A DNA stretch of 64,000 nucleotides from Bacteroidetes oral taxon 274 str. F0058. GTDB taxonomy: Bacteria > Bacteroidota > Bacteroidia > Bacteroidales > Paludibacteraceae. The position numbers and the translations under genes were made by a program. The notes below the pieces were generated by a model. The model was given only the letters and a program-made list of their open reading frames with translations, was not told where the DNA came from and did no database searches. The DNA lies in NCBI GenBank assembly GCA_000163695.1, contig GG774889.1, forward strand, positions 1,034,879 through 1,098,878, written 5' to 3'. The stretch's first letter is position 1. The number at the start of each line of letters is the position of its first letter. This document shows, piece after piece, positions 35,246-43,354 of the stretch.

Positions 35246-36541
35246 ATGAAACTTAACTTGGCAGAGATAAAGACAGGCATAGACTCCAATAGCCGCATAC
35301 TGAAAAATATGTCGTGGCTGGCAGCATTGCAGTTTGCCAATTGTATTATCCCGCTCGTACTCATACCGTACATTATTCGCACCGCAGGGCTAGAAGCATT
35401 CGGGAAAATATCCTATGCTCAGAATATCGTCGTGTATCTTACCGTACTTGTTAACTTCGGTTTCGAGTATTCCGCCACTCAGGAGGTAGCTCTTAACCGC
35501 GATAACCGTAAGCAAACGAATATAATATTCTGGTCTGTGCTTCGGAGCAAAGCCGTGCTGCTGACGGTATCGTTCGGTCTGCTTGCGATAGGACTCATCT
35601 TCGTCGACGAGCTTGCCGCCGACCGTCGCCTCTACATCTATGCCGCATTGATGAATATCGGTTTTGCTGTATTCCCAACGTGGTTCTTGCAAGGAATGGA
35701 AGATGTCGCCAAAATAACGGTTTTCAACTTCTCGTCGCGTCTCATCGGAGCTGTAATGATAATACTTCTGGTAACCGCTCCGAATGATTATCCGTACTAC
35801 CTGCTCATCTTGTCGTGTTCGTATATACTCGGCGGAGTCGTAGCCCTGCTGTACGTCATACGCAAGTATCGCCTGCATTACACCGCACAGAACGACTCGC
35901 TTGCCACACGCAAGGGACTGCCCATATTCGTAAACAATATGTTTGCTACGATATATTCAGCCGTAGGGCTCACTATGTTGCCGTACTTTGTCTCCGACCT
36001 CGATTTGGGTCTGTACTCGGCGGCATACAAGGTCATTATGGCGGTGTTGATGATAGTGAGTTATCCGATATCTATCTCGCTTTTTCCTTCTATCAGTCGT
36101 CGTTTCAACGAATCGTTTGCCGACGGGTGGCGTTTTTTTAAGCGTTCTTTCTTTTTTGTAGTGCTTTTCGGAGCAGTGTGTAGCATTGCAATATTTTTGC
36201 TCTCCGACGTAGTGATAAAGGTACTTGTTGGGCTGAAAAGCAATATTCCTTCGGGAGATTCCCGAGCGTCGGCAGATATATTGCGAATATTTTCGCTTCT
36301 GCCAATACTCGTTCTCGCCGCAAGTATGCTCACAGTACAAGGAATGTACGGACTGCAGCTTCAAAGGTATGCTCCTTATATCGGCGGGGCAATATGTCTG
36401 TTTAGTTTGGCGGTTAATTATCTTTTTATAAAAAATATCGGGATACAGGGTGCGGCTTTCTCTTATGTGGCAGCAGAGATAGTCGAGATAATACTCGTTG
36501 GCTTGCTTATTTATTTCAATTATAAAAAACGAAAGCAATGA
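35246..36541 (+). CDS. wzx: Wzx-type oligosaccharide flippase
   Basis: A 431-residue polytopic inner-membrane protein with about twelve to fourteen membrane helices. The N terminus NMSWLAALQFANCIIPLVLIP and the following YIIRTAGLEAFGKISYAQ are typical of the polysaccharide-repeat flippases of the MOP superfamily, which move undecaprenyl-linked sugar units across the inner membrane. An in-frame TTG at 35174 was rejected because it lies within the promoter. The last four bases overlap the wzy start (ATGA), giving translational coupling. Confidence 0.85.
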   Translation: MKLNLAEIKTGIDSNSRILKNMSWLAALQFANCIIPLVLIPYIIRTAGLEAFGKISYAQNIVVYLTVLVNFGFEYSATQEVALNRDNRKQTNIIFWSVLRSKAVLLTVSFGLLAIGLIFVDELAADRRLYIYAALMNIGFAVFPTWFLQGMEDVAKITVFNFSSRLIGAVMIILLVTAPNDYPYYLLILSCSYILGGVVALLYVIRKYRLHYTAQNDSLATRKGLPIFVNNMFATIYSAVGLTMLPYFVSDLDLGLYSAAYKVIMAVLMIVSYPISISLFPSISRRFNESFADGWRFFKRSFFFVVLFGAVCSIAIFLLSDVVIKVLVGLKSNIPSGDSRASADILRIFSLLPILVLAASMLTVQGMYGLQLQRYAPYIGGAICLFSLAVNYLFIKNIGIQGAAFSYVAAEIVEIILVGLLIYFNYKKRKQ

Positions 36542-37716
36542 CGTTGGTTTTCATAGTCTGTATAGTCTTAGCGATACTTGGTCTGACGGTATCCAAAAAC
36601 AATATTTTCTCGCCGAGTGTAATTACTCCTGTTGTTTGGATAGTGGTGTTGTTGCTATTCGTGGCTCTGCCACACGACCTGCCGCCGCTCAGCTGGCAGT
36701 TTTTCGGCTCACTATTGCTTTGGGTGGCGATGATGTGTCTGGGGGCAATGTTCACGCAGTCGTTCCGTTACCGTGTATCGGTAAACGAGCCGAGCCAATT
36801 GATACGCGACATTTTCTTCTGGGTATCGATAGCGACTTTCCCTCTGCTATTGCTCTTCGTCAAAGAGGCTTTGCAGACGGGCGAGACAGGCAATTGGGCG
36901 CTCGACCTCCGACTTGCAGCCATAGGCAAGACATCTACATTCAAAGAAGTATACGGAGGGTTGTATCTCATCGTCTGGCAGGTGGCGTATCTGATAGAGC
37001 TATTTTACTATTCGAAGAAAAATCGCCATCGAGTGATAATACTCGGGCTGATGTTTCTGGCTCTTGGCGTCGGTACTATGTCGAAGACTATACTATTGGA
37101 GTTTATATTGAAAACAGTAAGCATACTATTCTTTAAAAATAAAGTAAAGGTAAAGCATCTCGTCGTAACGTTGGCGGTGCTGCTGGTAGCTTTCGTAGCT
37201 ATGCAGTCGATGCGTTACAATAACAGCGTGAAGTCATTCAACCGAAACGGTTTTCTGATAACGTACATCGTAGGTAATACTTCGGCGTTCGATACTCTCG
37301 AGCCCAATTCGTCGACACACTGCGGCGAAAACGTTTTCCGCGTATATTATGCCGTTAACAAAAAGTTCGGGCGGTCTGACGTAAAGCCTGTCGATCCAAT
37401 ATTGCCATTTATCTACAAACCACTCGAGACAAATACATATACGGCGATGTATCCTTTCTTCAAAGACTTCGGCTATTGGGGAGTCGGTGTATTTGCTCTG
37501 CTCTATGGATTGCTTTTCGGGTGGATATTCCGCCGTGCTCAGCTGGGCTCGCCGATGTTTATCATACTTAATGCAATGGTTGTCTTCGTACTGGTTATGC
37601 AGTACGCAGGCGATATAGTTTTGACAAATATATCGGGATATATCAAGCAAATATTGCTGTTGGCTCTGCCTTTCGTTGCAGGAAAATACAAGTTGTTCTG
37701 CCGCAAAGCAGGGTAG
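36538..37716 (+). CDS. wzy: Wzy-type O-antigen/polysaccharide polymerase
   Basis: A 392-residue protein with ten or more membrane segments and a large periplasmic loop in its second half (from RYNNSVKSFNRNGF to FKDFGYWGVGVF), the usual architecture of Wzy polymerases. FKDFGYWGVGVFALLYG is the conserved loop/helix seen in O-ag_pol_Wzy members. It polymerises lipid-linked repeat units delivered by Wzx. Sequence identity among Wzy proteins is low, so the call rests on topology and on its overlap with wzx. A heptamer tandem array begins at the base after its stop codon. Confidence 0.75.
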   Translation: MTLVFIVCIVLAILGLTVSKNNIFSPSVITPVVWIVVLLLFVALPHDLPPLSWQFFGSLLLWVAMMCLGAMFTQSFRYRVSVNEPSQLIRDIFFWVSIATFPLLLLFVKEALQTGETGNWALDLRLAAIGKTSTFKEVYGGLYLIVWQVAYLIELFYYSKKNRHRVIILGLMFLALGVGTMSKTILLEFILKTVSILFFKNKVKVKHLVVTLAVLLVAFVAMQSMRYNNSVKSFNRNGFLITYIVGNTSAFDTLEPNSSTHCGENVFRVYYAVNKKFGRSDVKPVDPILPFIYKPLETNTYTAMYPFFKDFGYWGVGVFALLYGLLFGWIFRRAQLGSPMFIILNAMVVFVLVMQYAGDIVLTNISGYIKQILLLALPFVAGKYKLFCRKAG

Positions 37717-37779
37717 GGGGATTGGGTATTAGGTATTAGGGATTGGGTATTGGGTATTGGGTGTTAGGTGTTAGGTGTT
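37717..37779 (+). repeat. Heptamer tandem array (RGGKRTT), nine units
   Basis: Nine consecutive 7-base units: GGGGATT, GGGTATT, AGGTATT, AGGGATT, GGGTATT twice, GGGTGTT and AGGTGTT twice. They are the reverse complement of the family at 26971. The array starts directly after the wzy stop codon and lies 47 bases before the serS -7 box. Confidence 0.85.
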
Positions 37780-37826
37780 TATATTTGTGTTGAATTGTTT
37801 AATCGTATTTTTCCAATAAAAACCAT

Positions 37827-37834
37827 TACCTTTG
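37827..37834 (+). promoter_or_regulatory. -7 box for serS
   Basis: TACCTTTG lies 64 bases before the serS start codon. Confidence 0.55.
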
Positions 37835-37898
37835 CAATCGATATTGTTATTCGGTATCGACATTTGCTTTTTCTATTTAAAGTACATAAAGACAAGAT

Positions 37899-39173
37899 AT
37901 GCTTACACTGAAGAATATAATCGAAAACCGCCAGGCAGTCGTCGAAGGGCTGCACAAGAAACACTTCGCAGAGGCAGAGAAGGTGATAGTCGAGATAATA
38001 GACCTCGACAAAGAGCGTCGTAACACACAAAAAGAACTCGACACCGCTCTTGCCGAACAAAACCGGATAGCAAAACAGATAGGAGCTCTCATAGGGCAGG
38101 GCAAGCGTTCGGAGGCAGAAGCCGCCAAGGAACAGACAGCCCGATACAAGGAGCAGAGCAAGTTGCTCGGCGATAAACTGAACGAGTACGAGAAGATGCT
38201 TCGCGACAAGTTGTTGCAGGTGCCGAACCTGCCGCACGAGAGTGTACCCGAAGGACGCACGGCAGAAGATAACAAGACAGAGCGAACAGGAGGCGTCGTC
38301 CCCGATATGCCGACCGATGCCTTACCGCATTGGGAGCTGGCGAAGCGTTACGACCTCATAGACTTTGAGCTCGGGGTCAAGATAACGGGTGCGGGGTTTC
38401 CGGTGTACAAGGGTAAAGGGGCAAGACTGCAGCGTGCGTTGATAAATTTTTTCCTCGACGAGGCACGCAATGCGGGTTATCTGGAGATAGAGCCGCCGTA
38501 CGTGGTAAATACGGACTCCGGCTACGGCACCGGGCAACTGCCCGACAAAGAGGGGCAGATGTATCACGTTACCGTCGATGACCTGTATCTGATACCGACT
38601 GCCGAGGTGCCTGTAACCAATATCTTCCGCGACGTGATACTTGCCGAGAAAGATTTGCCCTGTAAGCTGACGGCATATTCGGCTTGTTTTCGCCGAGAGG
38701 CAGGCTCGTATGGCAAAGACGTACGCGGACTGAACCGCCTGCACCAGTTTAACAAGGTAGAGATAGTGCGTATCGACAAGCCCGAACACTCGTACGACAG
38801 CCTCGACGAGATGGTGCGGTATGTCGAGAACCTTATATGCAAGCTCGAGCTTCCGTATCGCATCTTACGTCTGTGCGGCGGCGATATGTCGTTTACGTCG
38901 AGCCTGACGTTCGACTTCGAGGTATTTTCGGCAGCGCAGAAGCGGTGGCTCGAGGTATCGTCGGTGTCGAACTTCGAGAGCTATCAGGCAAACCGCCTCA
39001 AATGTCGTTACAAGACTGCAGAGGGTAAGACGGAGCTTTGCCATACGCTCAACGGCAGTGCTCTGGCATTGCCGCGAATAGTTGCAGCTCTGCTCGAAAA
39101 CAACCAGACACCGAACGGTATACGTATACCGAAAACACTCGTGCCTTACTGTGGATTCGAAATAATCGATTGA
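37899..39173 (+). CDS. serS: Seryl-tRNA synthetase
   Basis: A 424-residue class II synthetase. The N-terminal long coiled-coil arm (about 30-105, rich in Glu, Lys and Ala) binds the tRNA-Ser variable arm. Catalytic motifs follow: motif 2 SACFRREAGSYGKDVRGLNRLHQF and motif 3 near the C terminus, where NGSALALPRIVAALLENNQ appears. Length and order are those of a normal bacterial SerRS. It has its own promoter. Confidence 0.97.
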   Translation: MLTLKNIIENRQAVVEGLHKKHFAEAEKVIVEIIDLDKERRNTQKELDTALAEQNRIAKQIGALIGQGKRSEAEAAKEQTARYKEQSKLLGDKLNEYEKMLRDKLLQVPNLPHESVPEGRTAEDNKTERTGGVVPDMPTDALPHWELAKRYDLIDFELGVKITGAGFPVYKGKGARLQRALINFFLDEARNAGYLEIEPPYVVNTDSGYGTGQLPDKEGQMYHVTVDDLYLIPTAEVPVTNIFRDVILAEKDLPCKLTAYSACFRREAGSYGKDVRGLNRLHQFNKVEIVRIDKPEHSYDSLDEMVRYVENLICKLELPYRILRLCGGDMSFTSSLTFDFEVFSAAQKRWLEVSSVSNFESYQANRLKCRYKTAEGKTELCHTLNGSALALPRIVAALLENNQTPNGIRIPKTLVPYCGFEIID

Positions 39174-39185
39174 ATGTTTTTTACC

Positions 39186-39232
39186 GTTTAATCGATTAAT
39201 CGTTTAATTGTTTAAACGAGGTATTAGGTATT
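39186..39232 (+). repeat. Octamer repeats (GTTTAATC-like) followed by two heptamers
   Basis: GTTTAATC, GATTAATC, GTTTAATT and GTTTAAAC are four tandem 8-base units at 39186-39217, followed by AGGTATT twice at 39219-39232. The 16-base string CGTTTAATTGTTTAAA recurs at 25391 after the ileS fragment, and a related string lies near 40506. Confidence 0.65.
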
Positions 39233-39371
39233 GGGGGCTGAGACAAATCATGATTTGTATGTGTGTAGATGAAAAATAAAGGTGAACACATATTTCGCCT
39301 TTATTGTAATTCACAAAATGAACAAATATAGATATAATAATATAAAAACCAATTCAAAACAAAATTAAAAG

Positions 39372-40421
39372 ATGAAAAACTTATTTTTGACAGTTGCCGC
39401 AGCAATCGTATTTGCTTCCGCAACAATCTTTGTTGCCTGTAAAGGTAAAACGCCAGATAAACCAACTCCGCCCGATCCTCCGAAAGAATATGTCTATGAC
39501 ATATATGCCGCCGGATACGACAACAACGGTAAGAGAGCCATATTCTGGCAAAACGGCAAACCGACAGCACTAACGGACGGTAATAGAGAGGCTACAGCTA
39601 TCTCTGTATATGTAGCCGGCAACGATGTATATGTAGTAGGTTACGAAAAAGACGAAAAAGAACATTTCGTACCTATGTTGTGGAAAAACGGCAAACCGAC
39701 CGTACTTACCGTCAAAGATGGCTCGGAGAATGCCGCAGCACGTTCCGTATATGTAGTAGGAAATGACGTATATATCGTAGGTTGGGATGACAAAAGTGCC
39801 ATACTCTGGAAAAACGGAGAGCCAACCGCACTGACAGACGACAAAAATAACACTGCCGTAGCAAATTCGGTATTCGTAGACGGTGCCGATGTGTATGTGG
39901 CTGGATATGTCGTAGGCGCCGATAACAACGAAGCAACATTGTGGAAAAACGGCAAACCGACCTTACTTAGCGGCAACTCGCCCGAAGCAAACGCAAAAGC
40001 CGTATATGTAGCAGGCTCTGATGTGTATGTGGCAGGTTACCAAAAGGAAGGCGATAAAACAGTGTCGCAACTGTGGAAAAACGGTAAGGCGGTAACCCTC
40101 AAAGCGAGTCAATACGATACATTCGTACAGTCATTGTTCGTTGCGGGCTCCGACGTATATCTGGTAGGATACGAAGATGTAAACGGCAAACCGAAAGCTA
40201 CACTGTGGAAAAACGGCGAACCAACCTCGCTTACAGATGGTAGTAGCGATATGGCGATAGCATTCGACGTGAAAGTGGAAGGAGAAGATGTATATGCAGC
40301 AGGCTTCGACGGCAGCAAAGCCATACTGTGGAAAAACGGCAAACCGACGGAATACTCGGACGGCGAAAAGAACGCCTGTGTAAACTCGGTATTCATCGTC
40401 AAACGAGAAGTAACGAAATAA
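39372..40421 (+). CDS. Seven-repeat propeller-like lipoprotein (copy 2)
   Basis: A 349-residue exported lipoprotein; the signal peptide ends FVAC and is followed by a Pro/Lys-rich spacer (GKTPDKPTPPDPP). Seven repeats of 40-48 residues follow, with consensus DVYVAGYE...ATLWKNGKPTxLTDGS...A.SVYVAGN. It is clearly paralogous to the protein at 25546-26547 in repeat sequence, number and signal peptide, though the repeats have diverged (KPTALTDG versus KELYALTDG). The seven beta-rich repeats predict a seven-bladed propeller on the cell surface or periplasmic face. The function is unknown. It ends at a good terminator. Confidence 0.7.
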   Translation: MKNLFLTVAAAIVFASATIFVACKGKTPDKPTPPDPPKEYVYDIYAAGYDNNGKRAIFWQNGKPTALTDGNREATAISVYVAGNDVYVVGYEKDEKEHFVPMLWKNGKPTVLTVKDGSENAAARSVYVVGNDVYIVGWDDKSAILWKNGEPTALTDDKNNTAVANSVFVDGADVYVAGYVVGADNNEATLWKNGKPTLLSGNSPEANAKAVYVAGSDVYVAGYQKEGDKTVSQLWKNGKAVTLKASQYDTFVQSLFVAGSDVYLVGYEDVNGKPKATLWKNGEPTSLTDGSSDMAIAFDVKVEGEDVYAAGFDGSKAILWKNGKPTEYSDGEKNACVNSVFIVKREVTK

Positions 40422-40448
40422 TAAGATAATCAATGTACTTATTTAGCA

Positions 40449-40490
40449 GGGGACTCATTAATTAGTTAGTGGGTCTCCTTTTGTTTTGGT
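40449..40490 (+). terminator. Terminator after seven-repeat lipoprotein 2
   Basis: GGGGACTCA (40449-40457) pairs with TGGGTCTCC (40470-40478), including two G-T pairs, followed by TTTTGTTTT. Confidence 0.75.
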
Positions 40491-40570
40491 ACGGTCGTCG
40501 AACGATTTAATCGATTAACTGTCCTTAATGGGTAACCTTTGCGAAACTTTTTGTGGTATTCTCTGCAGTA

Positions 40571-40604
40571 AAAAATGCAGCCGTCGCGTAAATGCGACTG
40601 CTGC
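40571..40604 (-). terminator. Terminator after glmM
   Basis: An 11-base arm at 40577-40587 pairs with 40594-40604 with one mismatch, and on the minus strand a TTTTT run follows at 40575-40571. Confidence 0.8.
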
Positions 40605-40709
40605 AGTGCTTTCCAATTACGACCGGCGGTACGGAGTAGATCTCATTTGTTTAAATAATCGAACATTTTTGTCAATAAAATTGGCAATTGTAGAGTAATT
40701 GTACTGTGG

Positions 40710-42107
40710 TCAGATACCTGCAATACGCTTTATTTCGGCTATGACTGCATTGGCAAATCCCATTGCCTGCTCTTCTGTGGGAGCTTCGGAATATATACGT
40801 ACGATGGGTTCGGTATTGGACTTACGCAGATGCACCCACCCTTGCGGAAAGTCTATCTTGACACCGTCTATATCATTTACCTCGAATTGCTTGTAACTGT
40901 TCTTTATCGTGTTCAATATCTTATCGACATCTATCTGCGGTGTGAGCTCTATCTTGTTTTTCGAGATAAAATACTCGGGATACGTTTTTCGCAGAGCCGA
41001 TACCTTCGTACCCTTTTTTGCAAGCAATGTAAGGAATAGAGCTATCCCTACCAAAGCATCTCGTCCGTAGTGCAAAGCAGGGTAGATAACGCCCCCGTTG
41101 CCTTCGCCCCCGATGATGGCTCCGGTAGCCTTCATCTGCTCTACCACATTGACCTCGCCCACAGCTGCGGCAGCATATTGTCCGCCATAGCGTGCCGTGA
41201 TGTCTGCCAAAGCCCTTGTGGAACTTAGGTTGCTTACCGTATTGCCTTGTGTGTGGCTCAGAATGTAGTCTGCCACAGACACAAGCGTATATTCTTCGCC
41301 GAACATTTCGCCGTCTTCGCATACAATGGCAAGTCTGTCTACATCGGGGTCTACTACGAAGCCTACGTCTACTTTATGAGAGGCTATATAGTCGGATATT
41401 TCCGTGAGATTTTCGCGTAGAGGTTCGGGATTGTGTGCAAAATCGCCTGTCGGGTCACAGTTGAGGCAGGTTATATCGGTTACTCCGAGTTCGTGTAGCA
41501 GACGCGGTATGGCAATACCTCCTACGGAATTGACACAGTCTATTGCAACCGAGAAGTTTGCTTTGCGTATAGCTTCGGTATCAACCAACTCTAAACCCAG
41601 TACATTGCGTATATGGTAGTCGGTCATATCTTTGTGACTGACTACACCGATGTTGTCTACCGAGGCAAATACTATATTTTCACCTTCTGTTGCCAGCTGT
41701 AATATATGTTCTCCATCTGCTTTCGAAAGAAACTCACCGTGTCTGTTGAGTAGCTTCAGGGCATTCCACTGACGTGGGTTGTGGCTTGCCGTTATAATGA
41801 TACCTCCGTCGGCATGCTCGGCGGTAACCGCCAATTCGGTAGTAGGCGTCGTAGCAAGTCCGATATTGACTACATCTATACCGCAGCCAGTCAATGTACC
41901 GCATACAAGGCTATCTACCATTTGCCCCGATATACGTGCATCTCGTCCTACTACTACCTTACTGCGTCGGTTGCCGTCAGTTGCCTGTAGCAGCAGCCAT
42001 TGTGCATAAGCCGAAACGAATTTTACTATGTCGAAAGGTGTCAGGTTGTCGCCCGCCGTACCTCCTATTGTACCACGAATACCCGAAATAGACTTTATAA
42101 GAGACAT
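40710..42107 (-). CDS. glmM: Phosphoglucosamine mutase
   Basis: A 465-residue enzyme of the alpha-D-phosphohexomutase family. It has SGIRGTIGG at the N terminus, the active-site serine in TASHN at 106-110 (Ser108), the metal-binding DPDVDR motif, GEGNGGVIYP for sugar recognition, and RKSNTEPIVRIYSEA for phosphate binding. It converts glucosamine-6-phosphate to glucosamine-1-phosphate for peptidoglycan and LPS. GlmM is favoured over phosphomannomutase by the GEGNGG sugar loop and by the neighbouring DUF4827 gene, a common Bacteroidetes arrangement. Confidence 0.88.
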   Translation of the reverse strand: MSLIKSISGIRGTIGGTAGDNLTPFDIVKFVSAYAQWLLLQATDGNRRSKVVVGRDARISGQMVDSLVCGTLTGCGIDVVNIGLATTPTTELAVTAEHADGGIIITASHNPRQWNALKLLNRHGEFLSKADGEHILQLATEGENIVFASVDNIGVVSHKDMTDYHIRNVLGLELVDTEAIRKANFSVAIDCVNSVGGIAIPRLLHELGVTDITCLNCDPTGDFAHNPEPLRENLTEISDYIASHKVDVGFVVDPDVDRLAIVCEDGEMFGEEYTLVSVADYILSHTQGNTVSNLSSTRALADITARYGGQYAAAAVGEVNVVEQMKATGAIIGGEGNGGVIYPALHYGRDALVGIALFLTLLAKKGTKVSALRKTYPEYFISKNKIELTPQIDVDKILNTIKNSYKQFEVNDIDGVKIDFPQGWVHLRKSNTEPIVRIYSEAPTEEQAMGFANAVIAEIKRIAGI

Positions 42108-42128
42108 ATTGTTGAGATTATATGCTTT

Positions 42129-42668
42129 TTATTTTGGTAATACCAGAAATGTAAACTTATATCTGTATGCCGTTACCGAGTTGAATGCGTGGAGCAATCC
42201 GATAGGCGAGGGTATTATTATGTCGGCGACGGCTCCCGAATGTTTCATTTTGCCGATGGCACTCTGCCAACCGATGCAGTTGAGGTTATTGCGTTCGGCG
42301 GCGCTGTTCGGATTATACATTATTTCGAGAGGGAAACTGAGGTCGCTCGTCGTCCAGTAGCTTACTGAGTCTTTGCCGTCCAGAGTATACTGTACCCAAC
42401 GTACCTGAACGATGTCCCCAACCTTCACTTCGCGTCCGTTGCCTTTCTGTGTGAGGTGAAACACTATGCTGTCTTCGTTTTCCCACAGGTAGTCTGCAGG
42501 TTTGAATACCGAATCCTTCGGATAACTACTGAGGATATTGAGATTGTGCTTGGCAATGTACTCTTTTATCTTCTTCTTCTGGTTGGCTACCTGCACCGAA
42601 TAGTTTTTGCTGCTCTCGCAAGCGAATAGCGCGAACGCTGCCAATATAATTACGATATATTTTTTCAT
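42129..42668 (-). CDS. DUF4827 lipoprotein
   Basis: A 179-residue lipoprotein (signal peptide ending LFAC, Cys17). The mature part contains KKIKEYIAKHNLNIL, PADYLWENEDSIVFHLTQKG and a final SPIGLLHAFNSVTAYRYKFTFLVLP, typical of DUF4827, a family with an FKBP-like fold that commonly sits next to glmM in Bacteroidetes. No catalytic function is established. It lies 21 bases before glmM and is probably co-transcribed. Confidence 0.75.
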   Translation of the reverse strand: MKKYIVIILAAFALFACESSKNYSVQVANQKKKIKEYIAKHNLNILSSYPKDSVFKPADYLWENEDSIVFHLTQKGNGREVKVGDIVQVRWVQYTLDGKDSVSYWTTSDLSFPLEIMYNPNSAAERNNLNCIGWQSAIGKMKHSGAVADIIIPSPIGLLHAFNSVTAYRYKFTFLVLPK

Positions 42669-42717
42669 TCGAAATTGATTTTTGTTGTTAAAAAGATGTT
42701 TTTTGTCTGTTTGTTAA

Positions 42718-43191
42718 TTATTTCCCCGTATCTAATCGTCCGTTGTAGACGGCAGTGTTGCCAGCCTTGTCTTTGACTGTTACGATGCTGTATCCGTCGA
42801 ACCGTACACTTATGTGTATGGTGTATTGCGGTTTGGCGGTGGTTATGTTTAGGTCTGTACTTCCTTGTTTGCTCTGTTTGGGTGTGGATAGCTTCTTTAT
42901 CGAAGTGTCTATTTTCACGTTCGTTTCTGTTGCTGTCTGTGGGTTGTCGTTGCGGTAGAAGTACGGCAAATCTGCCTTTATCGTATCACCCACGACCTCA
43001 ATACTGTGTTTTGAGTATATGGCTGTGGTTGACTTGGGGTTATTTATTACGTTCTGTATATTGATTTTGAAATTACCACCGTTCAGTATTTCGCGTATTT
43101 GCCTGCTATCCGTATCGTTACCTCTTGTCTGTGCGAGCAACGATACCGTCCCCACTGCTACGAAAAACAAAAACAAACCGATTTTTTTCAT
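42718..43191 (-). CDS. DUF4251 exported protein
   Basis: A 157-residue protein with a cleavable signal peptide (MKKIGLFLFFVAVGTVSLLAQ) and a mature domain resembling DUF4251: FKINIQNVINNPKSTTAIYSKHSIEVVGDTIKADLPYFYR and a C-terminal IHISVRFDGYSIVTVKDKAGNTAVYNG. Family members are small periplasmic proteins of unknown function. It precedes the DUF4827 gene by 49 bases. Confidence 0.7.
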   Translation of the reverse strand: MKKIGLFLFFVAVGTVSLLAQTRGNDTDSRQIREILNGGNFKINIQNVINNPKSTTAIYSKHSIEVVGDTIKADLPYFYRNDNPQTATETNVKIDTSIKKLSTPKQSKQGSTDLNITTAKPQYTIHISVRFDGYSIVTVKDKAGNTAVYNGRLDTGK

Positions 43192-43231
43192 ATATAATCA
43201 AATATTTATTCGTACTTACGAAAAATTTCTG

Positions 43232-43239
43232 CAAAGATA
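43232..43239 (-). promoter_or_regulatory. -7 box for DUF4251-DUF4827-glmM
   Basis: CAAAGATA on the plus strand is TATCTTTG on the minus strand, 40 bases before the DUF4251 start codon. Confidence 0.5.
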
Positions 43240-43354
43240 CAAAAAAAAGCGACACACGGTCGCTCTTTTCTTGTTGTCCGCTATTAATTCGTTTGGCTCT
43301 CTTTTTTCGATATATCGTCTTATAAGCCGCTAACGAATTAATAACGTATTATTT

